A stretch of 56,050 bases of DNA from NCBI GenBank assembly GCA_024680795.1, contig JAILBR010000002.1:1-56050 (forward strand). Reading direction: 5' to 3'. Positions 37,475-47,415 of this stretch are shown piece by piece. The position numbers were made by a program, and so were the translations under genes. This DNA is from Bacilli bacterium. Its GTDB lineage: Bacteria > Bacillota_I > Bacilli_A > RFN20 > CAG-826. The first letter of the stretch is position 1, and each line of letters begins with the position of its first letter. Under the pieces are notes generated by a model. The model saw nothing but the letters and a program-made list of their open reading frames with translations. It was not told the origin of the DNA and made no database searches.

Positions 37475-37690
37475 ATGCCGTGGTATGACTATTTGATTAT
37501 TGCTTCGTTAGTTGCTTTTGTCTTACTTGTTATTATCTTGGATTTTGTTTTAAAGAAAAAACGCAAATCATTGAGTGGAGATTGTACAGGTAACTGTGCA
37601 TCTTGCGGAGGAAATTGCTCGGATTGTGGTCATCACATCGACTGTAAGAAACTGCTTGATGAATATCATAAAGCAAACGAAGCAAAATAG
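37475..37690 (+). CDS. FeoB-associated Cys-rich membrane protein
   Basis: TM helix followed by DCTGNCASCGGNCSDCGHHIDC. Confidence 0.85.
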   Translation: MPWYDYLIIASLVAFVLLVIILDFVLKKKRKSLSGDCTGNCASCGGNCSDCGHHIDCKKLLDEYHKANEAK

Positions 37691-37708
37691 TGAAAAGATA
37701 AAAAATAG

Positions 37709-37738
37709 GCGGGGTTCGTCATAGAATTCCGCTTTTTT
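37709..37738 (+). terminator. Rho-independent terminator of the feo operon
   Basis: GCGGGGTTCgtcataGAATTCCGCtttttt (G-U pairs allowed). Confidence 0.65.
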
Positions 37739-37775
37739 ATGCGCAAAATATTATAATTTGTTTTATAATAACCAC

Positions 37776-38426
37776 ATGAAAAATAAACTGACAATTAAAG
37801 AGATGAAAACTCTTGTTGAACAAGGACACCTAGAATACTTTATTGACTTGTCGAATAAACTAGAAAATAGACGACAATATTATGAAAGCTACCGTTATTT
37901 GTTACTAGCCTTCCAAAAGGGCAATAAATACGCTCTGAAACTATTATGCGAACTATGCAATAGTGGAAACCTTGATAAATATTTATCTAAAGAAGAACAG
38001 TTCAATTGGTATCTAAGAAGTTATCATGAGAATGGTGTTGATTATATCACTTATATATTAGCCCAGTGTTATAGAGAAGGAATTGGAACAAAGATTGATT
38101 TAGATAAGTATATTTTCTATCTTAATCTATGCCATGAAGATGGATCTATTACCGCCACTATCGAATTAGCGTTATGTTATGAAAATGGATTTGCAGTAGA
38201 ACAAAACTATGAAAAAGCATATAAACTATACACAAGCTGTTTTGATGAACACTTTAAGCGAGATCCTATATCTTTATATAAAGAAGCATATTACCGTTAC
38301 CACGAATTTGGTGGAGCGATTAAAGATTTAAATATAATTAAAGACATTTTGATAAGATCAGGAATGAATAATTCAAAGAGCCGCGAATTATACAAAGAAA
38401 TCTTTGGTGAAGATTATTGCGAATAA
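37776..38426 (+). CDS. Sel1-like repeat protein
   Basis: LAQCYREGIGTKIDLDKYIFYL; LALCYENGFAVEQNYEKAYKLY. Confidence 0.75.
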   Translation: MKNKLTIKEMKTLVEQGHLEYFIDLSNKLENRRQYYESYRYLLLAFQKGNKYALKLLCELCNSGNLDKYLSKEEQFNWYLRSYHENGVDYITYILAQCYREGIGTKIDLDKYIFYLNLCHEDGSITATIELALCYENGFAVEQNYEKAYKLYTSCFDEHFKRDPISLYKEAYYRYHEFGGAIKDLNIIKDILIRSGMNNSKSRELYKEIFGEDYCE

Positions 38427-38463
38427 AAAAATCCTCGATACATAGTATTAGAGGATATTTTTC
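38427..38463. terminator. Terminator hairpin
   Basis: ATCCTCgatacatagtattaGAGGATattttt. Confidence 0.65.
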
Positions 38464-38468
38464 TTTGA

Positions 38469-38544
38469 TGGTGGCCCAGGACGGGGTTGAACCGCCGACA
38501 CGGGGATTTTCAGTCCCCTGCTCTACCAGCTGAGCTACCGGGCC
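38469..38544 (-). tRNA. tRNA-Phe(GAA)
   Basis: GGCCCGG acceptor, GGGGA-CTGAAAA-TCCCC, encoded CCA. Confidence 0.93.
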
Positions 38545-38567
38545 ATACCTTCTGTTTAAAAAAATAG

Positions 38568-38644
38568 TGGCGGACCGTACGGGATTCGAACCCGTGATCT
38601 CTTCCGTGACAGGGAAGCATGCAAGGCCACTACACCAACGGTCC
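38568..38644 (-). tRNA. tRNA-Asp(GTC)
   Basis: GGACCGT acceptor, CTTCC-CTGTCAC-GGAAG, encoded CCA. Confidence 0.93.
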
Positions 38645-38749
38645 AGCGCTTAAATATTATCAATGATATGCACTAATAAATCAAGTTATTTTTAAAAAAA
38701 TATAAAAAATAATAATATGATTTTTAATATATAAATATATTACGAGAAA

Positions 38750-39361
38750 TTATTGTGATTTACGGAGCTTTCTAAAGAGAATGAGTGCCACTTGAACTGG
38801 CAAACCAATAAAGAATAAATACCAATAGTTTCCTTTGGCAATAAAGGTTATATACGCTGATAAAAGAATAGACCATACAAAGCAAGACATGTAAATAATG
38901 GTCCACCTACTACCTTTAAAATATCTATTAGTTAAAAAGGCTAAACCAAGTGAGCTAAATGGAACCATCCAAAGGAATGTAACCCACCATCTGTTTACAT
39001 TTGGATCTGCTGTTCCCAAGTCATAAACACTTGCAATATAAACAGTCATAGATATGAAAACGATAACAGTTACAAAAAGAGACATTAATATAATCTTATT
39101 TTTAGCATTAATGGTTTTACTGATAGATGATTCAAACTCACGAGAGTTGCGGTGTTCGCTGACTAAATAGTCAAGTGTAACGCCATAATAATCAGCAATT
39201 TCTTTAAGTGTTTCAACCGATGGAATGACTGATCCATTCTCCCATCGAGACACTGTTTTATCGGTATAATTGAACTTTTCGCCGAACTCTAATTGGGTTA
39301 ATCCGGCTTTTTTTCTTAAATAAATTAGATTGTTTGCAATATTTGCGCCTAAATTTTCCAT
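38750..39361 (-). CDS. XRE-family HTH regulator with C-terminal membrane domain
   Basis: LRKKAGLTQLEFGEKFNYTDKTVSRWENGSVIPSVETLKEIADYYGVTLDYL; then about four TM helices. Confidence 0.88.
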   Translation of the reverse strand: MENLGANIANNLIYLRKKAGLTQLEFGEKFNYTDKTVSRWENGSVIPSVETLKEIADYYGVTLDYLVSEHRNSREFESSISKTINAKNKIILMSLFVTVIVFISMTVYIASVYDLGTADPNVNRWWVTFLWMVPFSSLGLAFLTNRYFKGSRWTIIYMSCFVWSILLSAYITFIAKGNYWYLFFIGLPVQVALILFRKLRKSQ

Positions 39362-39435
39362 ACAACGTTATTATACTACTTGTGAGAGAAAATACACGCA
39401 AAATGTGCGGTTTTTGAATATTTGAAGGTATTAAT

Positions 39436-39470
39436 TCTCATTTTCTGAGAGTGAATTCTCATCTCTCTCA
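39436..39470. promoter_or_regulatory. TCTCA/TGAGA operator cluster
   Basis: TCTCA-N5-TGAGA-N6-TCTCA-N4-TCTCA; elements spaced about one helical turn apart. Confidence 0.45.
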
Positions 39471-39535
39471 AAAAAAATTCAACATTAGAGACACATAATA
39501 CATATACATATATATAATTAACGCCGGTACGAAAT

Positions 39536-40423
39536 ATGAAAACACCAGTTATTTACATTTCTATAGCAGCCACAGCCCTCGGGGTTGGAGTCACAGGAGG
39601 CATCATTGCCAAGAGAATGAGTGGAGAGATCGTCGATTATGGCGATGTCGATACCAATGCTCTCGAACTCGATGGTCCAACTATGCTCCAAAAATACGAG
39701 AGCTACAAAGGAAACAACATTGAGTCTGCATTCACCGCACCTGAGCTAGTCGTTGTCGGCCTAGAAAAATATAGGTCATGCGAGCACTCGTATAGTGTGG
39801 GTAAAGGAGTTGCTTCAACGATTGTAAATCAATCAGTTAGAAACTTCCAAATTCGTAATGGCGATGATTACTTCGAGGAATCAATTTCAAAAAGTAGCAT
39901 GGTCAGCTTGGCAAACCGAATGACTCAGCACACTAAAGAAGGCAATGTCACTTTATATAAAGGTTCTGCCTCAAGTGATGAAGTTGGCTCCTACTCTAAC
40001 AATGGCAAAGAGTATGAACATAGTGCTTATAAAGAGTACTTGGGCAAAACACTTAATGAAATGTTTATCTACATCGTGTCAAATATGACGACCAAAGATG
40101 GAAAAATCGAGAAAGATGATGATAAATATGTCATCACACTCGATTTGGATCCAGACTTCTCAACTTATCGCTACAAATTCCAAATGAAAAACATTTCAGG
40201 ATTAGATGAGCTTCCGACATTCAGTTATGTGAAATTGACATTCACGTTCGACAAAGATATGTGGCTAGAGCATCTACATGTAGATGAATCTTATAAAGCA
40301 AAGATGGGCGTCTCGGTCACCATCGTAGATAACTTCGATTACTACTATTTCCCTAATCAGGAAATGGCAATCCCAGAATTAGATACACAATTAGATTACT
40401 CGTTAGGAGGTAAAATCAAATGA
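39536..40423 (+). CDS. Hypothetical signal-anchored extracellular protein
   Basis: N-terminal hydrophobic YISIAATALGVGVTGGIIA; ORF overlaps next gene. Confidence 0.65.
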   Translation: MKTPVIYISIAATALGVGVTGGIIAKRMSGEIVDYGDVDTNALELDGPTMLQKYESYKGNNIESAFTAPELVVVGLEKYRSCEHSYSVGKGVASTIVNQSVRNFQIRNGDDYFEESISKSSMVSLANRMTQHTKEGNVTLYKGSASSDEVGSYSNNGKEYEHSAYKEYLGKTLNEMFIYIVSNMTTKDGKIEKDDDKYVITLDLDPDFSTYRYKFQMKNISGLDELPTFSYVKLTFTFDKDMWLEHLHVDESYKAKMGVSVTIVDNFDYYYFPNQEMAIPELDTQLDYSLGGKIK

Positions 40424-43400
40424 AAAAAATTAATTTTAAGAAAGTATTACTTAGAGGCGGAACATTCACATTAGCATTAGCTCTTGGCTTAGTTGGTGCT
40501 TATATGGTCACTCCTCAAAAAAGAAGAACACTTAGTGCTCCATCTTCTACAACCATCACTCCAAGCACACCTATTGAAGAAACACATTTTGAAAAATTTG
40601 TTAACAAAGTGACTCGTGAAGTTACTGATGAAGGCATCCAAGGATTAGAAGCAAACTTCGATAACTTCAAAATCACTTATAAAATGAGTGAAGATGCAGT
40701 TGAAACAAACACAATTCAACTCGATGGTGGCTTCCAATTCACTATGGAAAGTCTTGAAGATATCAACTTTGTTGCTAATTTAGATATTGATTACAATGGC
40801 AAAAACTTACCATTATTAGCGGGCTTCGTTGGTAAGACCCTCTATGTTGGTGTTAAAGATATCAGAATTAAAGCATCTCAAACATCATTCGATGGTTTAA
40901 TCGACACAATTGAAAACTATTATTATGCTGCTTCAGGTTTAGATTTAGATTTATCCAAAATCTATAACAAATTAAAATCTGTTATCCTTGGTGATAGCGG
41001 AGAAAAACTTGATGTCAACGCATTATTATCTAAGTTCACAAAGAAACCAACTGAAGAAGATCCAACTGGCGTTAGCTTCGAAACAGTTGAAACTACTACA
41101 GAAAATGGTTATAAATTTGACCTTAATGTTGATATGACTACATCTTCTAAAGATAAAGAAACAGAAGAAGTAAGTTATAAAACTAATAAAATTAGAGTTT
41201 CTATCGACGTTGATAAATCTTATAACTTAACAAAGGTTGATTTAAAACAACTCGACTTTGGCACATTAAGCATCAGCGGTGCTATCAACATGGAAGTCAA
41301 ACCATTAAAAGTTTTACTCCCTGATTATGACTATGTTGGAAATGATGAAGGAGATGCAAATTCACCATATTACAATTCTAATTATCATTATGTTGAAGTT
41401 GTCAGTTATGATGGATGGCTCAAGAAATTAGCAAACCTCCTTTCTGAAGATAATCAAAAATTAGGTTTAGCATTCACCGCTAACATGGGCATCAATAAAG
41501 ATGACGTTAAAAACGAATTAGGTAAAATCGTTGGTTCTATCAATGTTGACTTCAGCGAATTAATCGATTTAAGTGAATACAAACATGACCCATCTTATTG
41601 GGATGATGAAGAAGAAGTCGAATATGAATTTGAAGATGATCCATATGTTAAGAAAGGTTTTAAAACACGCGGATTAGATACAAATGATTTATTAAATAAA
41701 GTTAAAGATGGTTTAAAACTTGGTTTAGAATTAGACATCTATGGTCAAAACAATACTTTATATTCAAACTTAAGTTTGAATTATGAAGAAGGAGATGGCT
41801 ATCTCACATTCAATAAATACCAAGTTGACGAAAATACTGAAGACGCAGTTGTTAAAGCAAAACTTGATGCTGCATCTGTCAAATGGATGATTGAAGAATT
41901 ACCAGGTCTCTTCCAAAAGGAAACAAACGATAACGAAGAAAAGACAAGCGAATTATTCAGCTTTGTTACTGATAGTGAATTCGTTACTGCTGCAAAGACT
42001 GGTGACTTCTCTGGCATCCTTGATATGCTTACCACATTAAGTAATGATGACAAGAGAATCAATGTTGGCGTTGATTTAAGTTCATTAGGCTTCGACGGGA
42101 CAGAAATCAGCTTAGTGTTAGATAGCACATATTCTGATGAAAACAAAGTTTTAAGCCTCAATACAACTGATATTAACTTAGGCAATTTTGCCTTAAGCTT
42201 AGGTTTAAATACTGAACAATATAAACAAGTAGATACATTAGATAAAGATGTCTATCAAAGCTTATCATTCTTACCTGGTGTCTTCGAACAAGTTGCTGAT
42301 ATCTTAGATACAAAGAAAACTGGCTTTGCTCTCGACGGTAGTGTCTTAAGCACAACTGATGGCACCGGCTTATTAATCGATGGTGATGGCCAATTCGACT
42401 ATGGCACAAAATATGGTTACGGTGACTTAACAATCAAACAACTTAAGTACTCTAAGAAAACCGTTAATAACCCATGGGCTACACATCAAATCTCTTTAGA
42501 TGTTAGAAATGATAACGAAGATAAATCAAAGAATGATATCAAATTCGTTTACGGCGATATCAATTCTAATGAAAATATCAAAGGTAAAATCACTGTTAAG
42601 ACTATTACCGATATCATCGATATGGTGATGGAATTAGTCAATGATGGCGATGAAAGATTTACGAAATTCGTTGATCCAATTATGACTGCCTTAGGTATGT
42701 CTGCATTCTCATCTGTCTTAGATAGTGGCGATTACTTAAGATTCGCTAAGAATGACTTAATCAAATCCGTTGACTTCTCAGAAGAAGGAATCGTCGTTGT
42801 TATAGGTGGTAATTTATTCGGCTTAGCTAACGGTAATGATATTAGAATCAGCGTCAACTTCAAGAATGTTGTTAAAGGTTTAGAAACTAGCCAAAACATC
42901 GAATCCTTAGAAGTTAAACTCATCTATGGTACTGAAGTTGAAAGTCAAAAAGATATCTCCATCAAATTATCATTAAAAGATTTCTCTGATGAAAGATTAT
43001 CCACAATTAAGTCTTATGATGCTGCAAATCCAAATGCTAAATATATGGACTTCTCTAGCATCAAAGTCTTATTAGACTTAGGTATTAGAACCACAAAACT
43101 TGGTTACTACAACTTAAGCGCAGTGGCGAATGTCAAAGCTGGTAGTGTCTTATCTACTGGTGACATTGATATCGGTGTTCACATCCTTGTTGATGGTGAA
43201 AATGTTAAATTATATTCTAAATTGACATTACCTTACATTGTAAGACGTCTATCTAGACACGCTGACTTATTATCTCCATCAGATATCACTTCTGAACTCG
43301 TCTTCGAAACATATCCAGATGGTGATCCAAATAAGACAAATGGTGTTGGCGGTTACTTCATGATTAAGAAGACTATTGATCCACGTATCGGAAAAGATAG

Positions 43401-43923
43401 ATATGTGTATTACAAGTCCACATCTAAGAACTTCCTCGATAACATTATTAAATACTTATTAGTGGGTATTCTTGATCTTGGTGACACAATCGTCAATTCT
43501 ATTGGTGATATCGACTTAGGTGGCGATAGTGGTGAAGAAAAAGCACCAGGCAAATATACAGCCTTATTACCAGAAGATGGATTCACCTATAACGGTAATG
43601 AAAATAATCCAGAATGGAACCTCATTCTTGAATTAGGCAAAGCACTTAACATCGATGCACTTAAGACCGCAAACGTCAAGATTACTGGCGCAAATGGATA
43701 TCTTGCTCAATTAGTGGCAAAACTTAACGTTCAAGCTTCTATCTTGTCCTTAAATGTTAACTTAACCGCAAACTTGAACAATCCAAATCCAAATGTGACC
43801 ACATTCCCATCTGATGTTCAAACTAGCTTCAATGAAATTCATAAGGCATCTCTTGCGACAGTCGTAACAAGCAGACTCAACCAAGTTGATAATCCTTACG
43901 AAACAACAAGCAGAATCAAATAA
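40420..43923 (+). CDS. Large hypothetical secreted/membrane-anchored protein (1167 aa)
   Basis: KKVLLRGGTFTLALALGLVGAYMVTP signal-anchor; beta-rich repetitive body; ATGA overlap with upstream gene. Confidence 0.65.
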   Translation: MKKINFKKVLLRGGTFTLALALGLVGAYMVTPQKRRTLSAPSSTTITPSTPIEETHFEKFVNKVTREVTDEGIQGLEANFDNFKITYKMSEDAVETNTIQLDGGFQFTMESLEDINFVANLDIDYNGKNLPLLAGFVGKTLYVGVKDIRIKASQTSFDGLIDTIENYYYAASGLDLDLSKIYNKLKSVILGDSGEKLDVNALLSKFTKKPTEEDPTGVSFETVETTTENGYKFDLNVDMTTSSKDKETEEVSYKTNKIRVSIDVDKSYNLTKVDLKQLDFGTLSISGAINMEVKPLKVLLPDYDYVGNDEGDANSPYYNSNYHYVEVVSYDGWLKKLANLLSEDNQKLGLAFTANMGINKDDVKNELGKIVGSINVDFSELIDLSEYKHDPSYWDDEEEVEYEFEDDPYVKKGFKTRGLDTNDLLNKVKDGLKLGLELDIYGQNNTLYSNLSLNYEEGDGYLTFNKYQVDENTEDAVVKAKLDAASVKWMIEELPGLFQKETNDNEEKTSELFSFVTDSEFVTAAKTGDFSGILDMLTTLSNDDKRINVGVDLSSLGFDGTEISLVLDSTYSDENKVLSLNTTDINLGNFALSLGLNTEQYKQVDTLDKDVYQSLSFLPGVFEQVADILDTKKTGFALDGSVLSTTDGTGLLIDGDGQFDYGTKYGYGDLTIKQLKYSKKTVNNPWATHQISLDVRNDNEDKSKNDIKFVYGDINSNENIKGKITVKTITDIIDMVMELVNDGDERFTKFVDPIMTALGMSAFSSVLDSGDYLRFAKNDLIKSVDFSEEGIVVVIGGNLFGLANGNDIRISVNFKNVVKGLETSQNIESLEVKLIYGTEVESQKDISIKLSLKDFSDERLSTIKSYDAANPNAKYMDFSSIKVLLDLGIRTTKLGYYNLSAVANVKAGSVLSTGDIDIGVHILVDGENVKLYSKLTLPYIVRRLSRHADLLSPSDITSELVFETYPDGDPNKTNGVGGYFMIKKTIDPRIGKDRYVYYKSTSKNFLDNIIKYLLVGILDLGDTIVNSIGDIDLGGDSGEEKAPGKYTALLPEDGFTYNGNENNPEWNLILELGKALNIDALKTANVKITGANGYLAQLVAKLNVQASILSLNVNLTANLNNPNPNVTTFPSDVQTSFNEIHKASLATVVTSRLNQVDNPYETTSRIK

Positions 43924-43934
43924 TTAAAATTATT

Positions 43935-43996
43935 AACCCTAATAATAGGCTTGCGAAAATCAAATTTCTATGGCTTAATATATTAGGGTTTTCTTT
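43935..43996 (+). terminator. Long-loop terminator-like hairpin abutting next start codon
   Basis: AACCCTAATA...TATTAGGGTTttcttt then ATG at 43997. Confidence 0.6.
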
Positions 43997-44674
43997 ATGA
44001 AAAAATTACAATATTTATTATTACCTTCCATCACACTAGTGGTGTTCATCATCTTCACAATCTTAGTTAAGACTGTCGATGTTCATTATATCCAAGACAT
44101 TGGGTTCTTAGGTTTTTATAGCTTAAATGCAAGCGTTAACAACTTTGTTGTTTCTCTTGATAACGCTCTACATAACAAAGTTAGCGACTTATTATTATAT
44201 TTCTCTTTTGCGACTATCCTTCCTTTCGCAATTATGGGTTTAGTACAACTCATTAAAAGAAAGAGCTTATTTAAGGTTGATAGAGAGATTTATATTATGC
44301 TAGCAGGATACTTGATGGCAGTTGTTTCATACTTCATCTTTGAACTTGTGAAAATTAACTACTCACCTCTATCAACTGCAGATAACTTAAAACCGAGTTA
44401 TCCAAGTAGTCACGCCTTCCTCTTTGTCACAATTTTAGGCATTAATTTATTTGGCTTATTATATTATGTCAAAATGCCTAATTGGTGCAAAATAGCGGGA
44501 CTATGTTGCGTTATTATTCTCTCTATCGCCATGATTATCATTAGATTATTCTCTGGACATCATTATTTAACAGATATCATTGGCGCGATTTTACTATCAA
44601 TCAATTTATTATCCATTTTTGCTTCTATTTTGAAATTCTCTTTTGATAAGAAAGAAGAAACTGTTAGCGAATAA
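43997..44674 (+). CDS. PAP2-family phosphatase
   Basis: SYPSSHAFLFVTILG; SGHHYLTDIIGAI. Confidence 0.85.
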   Translation: MKKLQYLLLPSITLVVFIIFTILVKTVDVHYIQDIGFLGFYSLNASVNNFVVSLDNALHNKVSDLLLYFSFATILPFAIMGLVQLIKRKSLFKVDREIYIMLAGYLMAVVSYFIFELVKINYSPLSTADNLKPSYPSSHAFLFVTILGINLFGLLYYVKMPNWCKIAGLCCVIILSIAMIIIRLFSGHHYLTDIIGAILLSINLLSIFASILKFSFDKKEETVSE

Positions 44675-44688
44675 TTTCATTTTTTAAT

Positions 44689-45999
44689 ATGAATTACGAT
44701 TTGTTTATTTATCTTGCCTGGTCATTATCAGCGGTAGCGCTAGTGTTTTTAGCGATGTCGTCATGGTATTACCTTGCGTTCTGGACTGTGAGTGGACGTC
44801 CAATTCCACCAGTTCCTCATAGTGATAAATTAACAAAGTTTGCTGTTTTAATCGCTGCTAGAGACGAAAGTAAAGTTATTCGTAATATTTTAAATTCTTT
44901 AAAAGGCCAAACTTATAACAAAGACTATTTTGATGTTTGGGTTATCGTGGAAAGCGAAAAAGATCCATCCGTCGAAATCGTTAAAGAATTTGGCTATAAC
45001 TATTTTGTTAGAGATGAGTTAACTTATTACCGAAAAACCAAAGGTTTTGCTCTTCAAGAATGCATCAATCATTTTAGAAGAAGTGGTATTAAATATGATT
45101 CCTTTATGATTTTTGACGCTGACAACGTCATGGATAAGAATTATATCGAAGTGATGAACGACTTAAGACAAACCGGCGTTAAAGTCGGCTTAGGATATCG
45201 TGCTTTCACTAACGCTAATACAAACTGGTTAACCGTTGGCTCTGCAACCATGTTCTCATATATGAATCAAGTTACTTCTCGCGGAAGAACGATTTTATTT
45301 CATAAAGCAACACTTATGGGCACTGGCTACTTTGTAGATTCTTCAATTATTGAAGATGCAGGTGGATGGATATTCACTGGAATGACTGAAGATATCCAAC
45401 TTACCACATATTGTATTTATCACGATGTTTACATGCGTTACTACCCACTTGTAAAGTTCTATGACGAACAATCAGCCTCTTTTAAAACTAACCATAGCCA
45501 ACACATCAGATGGTTAGGCGGTTATTTTGAAAGAAGACAATTCTTAAAGAGAGCAGGCGTTAAATATGATTACCATCCAAAAGGCATGCAATCCCTTATG
45601 AGATTTGAGTTTAACGCTGGCGTATTTCCATTTGTGATTTTTAACGTAGTTTCTATCTTGCTTTTAATAGCTTGCATCATCATTGGCGTTTTCTCAGTCT
45701 ATCACAAAATGGGTACATATTATTACGGCATGATCTTTGCTCTTGCGGCTTGGCAGATCTTTATTTGCTACTTTATTTTTGCGATGCCAGCTATCCTAGT
45801 TGTGTACCGTGATAACAAGAATATAAAATTCACAAAATGGAATCAATTTGTAGCAATTACCACATATATTTTCTATTTTTACGATTTTGCATTTGCTTTC
45901 CTAGATGGTTTTATCTTCCATCCATCCAAGAGAAAAACATGGAATAAAGTTGAGCATTTGGGCGAGATATCTAATGAAGACGCTAAAGAGGTGAAATAA
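44689..45999 (+). CDS. Glycosyltransferase family 2 membrane protein
   Basis: FAVLIAARDESKVIRNILNSL; IFDADNVMD; GMTEDIQLT; QHIRWLGG. Confidence 0.88.
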   Translation: MNYDLFIYLAWSLSAVALVFLAMSSWYYLAFWTVSGRPIPPVPHSDKLTKFAVLIAARDESKVIRNILNSLKGQTYNKDYFDVWVIVESEKDPSVEIVKEFGYNYFVRDELTYYRKTKGFALQECINHFRRSGIKYDSFMIFDADNVMDKNYIEVMNDLRQTGVKVGLGYRAFTNANTNWLTVGSATMFSYMNQVTSRGRTILFHKATLMGTGYFVDSSIIEDAGGWIFTGMTEDIQLTTYCIYHDVYMRYYPLVKFYDEQSASFKTNHSQHIRWLGGYFERRQFLKRAGVKYDYHPKGMQSLMRFEFNAGVFPFVIFNVVSILLLIACIIIGVFSVYHKMGTYYYGMIFALAAWQIFICYFIFAMPAILVVYRDNKNIKFTKWNQFVAITTYIFYFYDFAFAFLDGFIFHPSKRKTWNKVEHLGEISNEDAKEVK

Positions 46000-46808
46000 T
46001 GGGCAAGGAGTGGAAGAAGACCAAAACAATTTACTGGTCCGATGAAGTTAATGATGACTTTGATCAAGTCGGTTTAAAAAGGCCATCGGTTCCTGAAGGA
46101 TATAACTATAAAAGAACCAACTTCTTTTTCAATTTCTTTGCCGCTATTTTATATCATGGTATTGCTAAACCATTATTAGGCTTTTATTGTGTCAGCAAGG
46201 GCATTAGGTTTAAAGGAAGGGAAAACCTTAAACTCATTAAAGGAAAAGGTGCATACCTTTACTGTAACCATACCGCTATCACTGATGTGTTCAAATTCCA
46301 AAGTGAAGCCTTCTTCTTTGGAAGAAGAGTAAATATTCTTGGCTACCCTGATACTTTATCTATGCCTGTAGTTAGAACGTTAGCAAAAATGCTAGGTTAT
46401 TTGCCAGTCCCTCTTAAAGGCGATGTAAAGAATCTAGTAGCGTTAAGCGACGCATGTGATTTCTATGTTAAGAAGAAACAATATATCTTAATATATCCAG
46501 AAGCTCATATCTGGCCATATTACACGAAGATAAGGAATTTCCCTGTTGGATCATTTACTTACCCTGCTATGCACTTAACTCCTGTTATTCCAGTAGTTAC
46601 CACCTGGAGAAAATCGTGGATTGGCAAAAAGCCAAAACAAACTGTCTATTTTGGACGTCCTATCTTCCCTAAAGAGGGATTAAGCCAAAACGATAATCGT
46701 GACTATTTACATGATGAATGCCTAAAACAGATGATTGAGATTAGCGAAAGACATCCTCAAGTTGAATACATTAAATATATTAAAAAAGAAAAAGAAGATA
46801 ACAAATAG
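45999..46808 (+). CDS. 1-acyl-sn-glycerol-3-phosphate acyltransferase family (PlsC-like)
   Basis: YLYCNHTAITDVF (HX4D); YPEAHIWP. Confidence 0.85.
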   Translation: MGKEWKKTKTIYWSDEVNDDFDQVGLKRPSVPEGYNYKRTNFFFNFFAAILYHGIAKPLLGFYCVSKGIRFKGRENLKLIKGKGAYLYCNHTAITDVFKFQSEAFFFGRRVNILGYPDTLSMPVVRTLAKMLGYLPVPLKGDVKNLVALSDACDFYVKKKQYILIYPEAHIWPYYTKIRNFPVGSFTYPAMHLTPVIPVVTTWRKSWIGKKPKQTVYFGRPIFPKEGLSQNDNRDYLHDECLKQMIEISERHPQVEYIKYIKKEKEDNK

Positions 46809-46846
46809 CGTTGCTATTACGTTCTAATTAAACTAAAATTTGCTAT

Positions 46847-47311
46847 ATGATTAAAAAAGTAGTGCGTTTTTCTATCCCTGAATATCGTGAGAAAAAAGAG
46901 ATGTATGAAGCTCTTGGCTATAAAGAGGTCGCATCCAAAGAACATGGTGGTTATAAAATTGCTGTGACTTATGAAATGGATGAAACGCCTGAACACTATA
47001 AAGAAATTAGAAAGATTGAAAAAAGGATTACTGTTAAGGGTCCAATCTTTTTGCCAATCATCCTATTTGTTATAGGTGCCTTTATCCTACTTTCATGTTT
47101 TGTTATCGCGTTAGGAAGATCGATGCGTGATAGTGCACCGTTTGATTTAACTACAAACGCATTATCGTACTTACTCCCGGCCTTTATCCTGTTATTTGCT
47201 GATGTTGTATATACTTACTTCTACTTTAAAATTAATAGAAGATTGATGCTTATTCCTAAACCTACAATCGAAGAAATTGAGCAAAGAGTGGAAGAGATAA
47301 AAAAGAATTAA
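46847..47311 (+). CDS. Hypothetical membrane protein
   Basis: Two TM segments; TTGCTA-N17-TAAAAT promoter directly upstream. Confidence 0.6.
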   Translation: MIKKVVRFSIPEYREKKEMYEALGYKEVASKEHGGYKIAVTYEMDETPEHYKEIRKIEKRITVKGPIFLPIILFVIGAFILLSCFVIALGRSMRDSAPFDLTTNALSYLLPAFILLFADVVYTYFYFKINRRLMLIPKPTIEEIEQRVEEIKKN

Positions 47312-47415
47312 TTGGTTGATATGGCAAGCGAGTGCTTGCCTTTAATTTTTATATGGTGCAGCCAAAAATTTTTAATTTAATTAAAATAATTTTTGAGTTG
47401 GTATATACTTAATAT

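Noticed and set aside
41799-42433. Antisense ORFs (128 and 86 aa) inside the 1167-aa gene
   Set aside because: Low-complexity Ser/Leu/Thr or His/Arg-rich translations typical of shadow frames.
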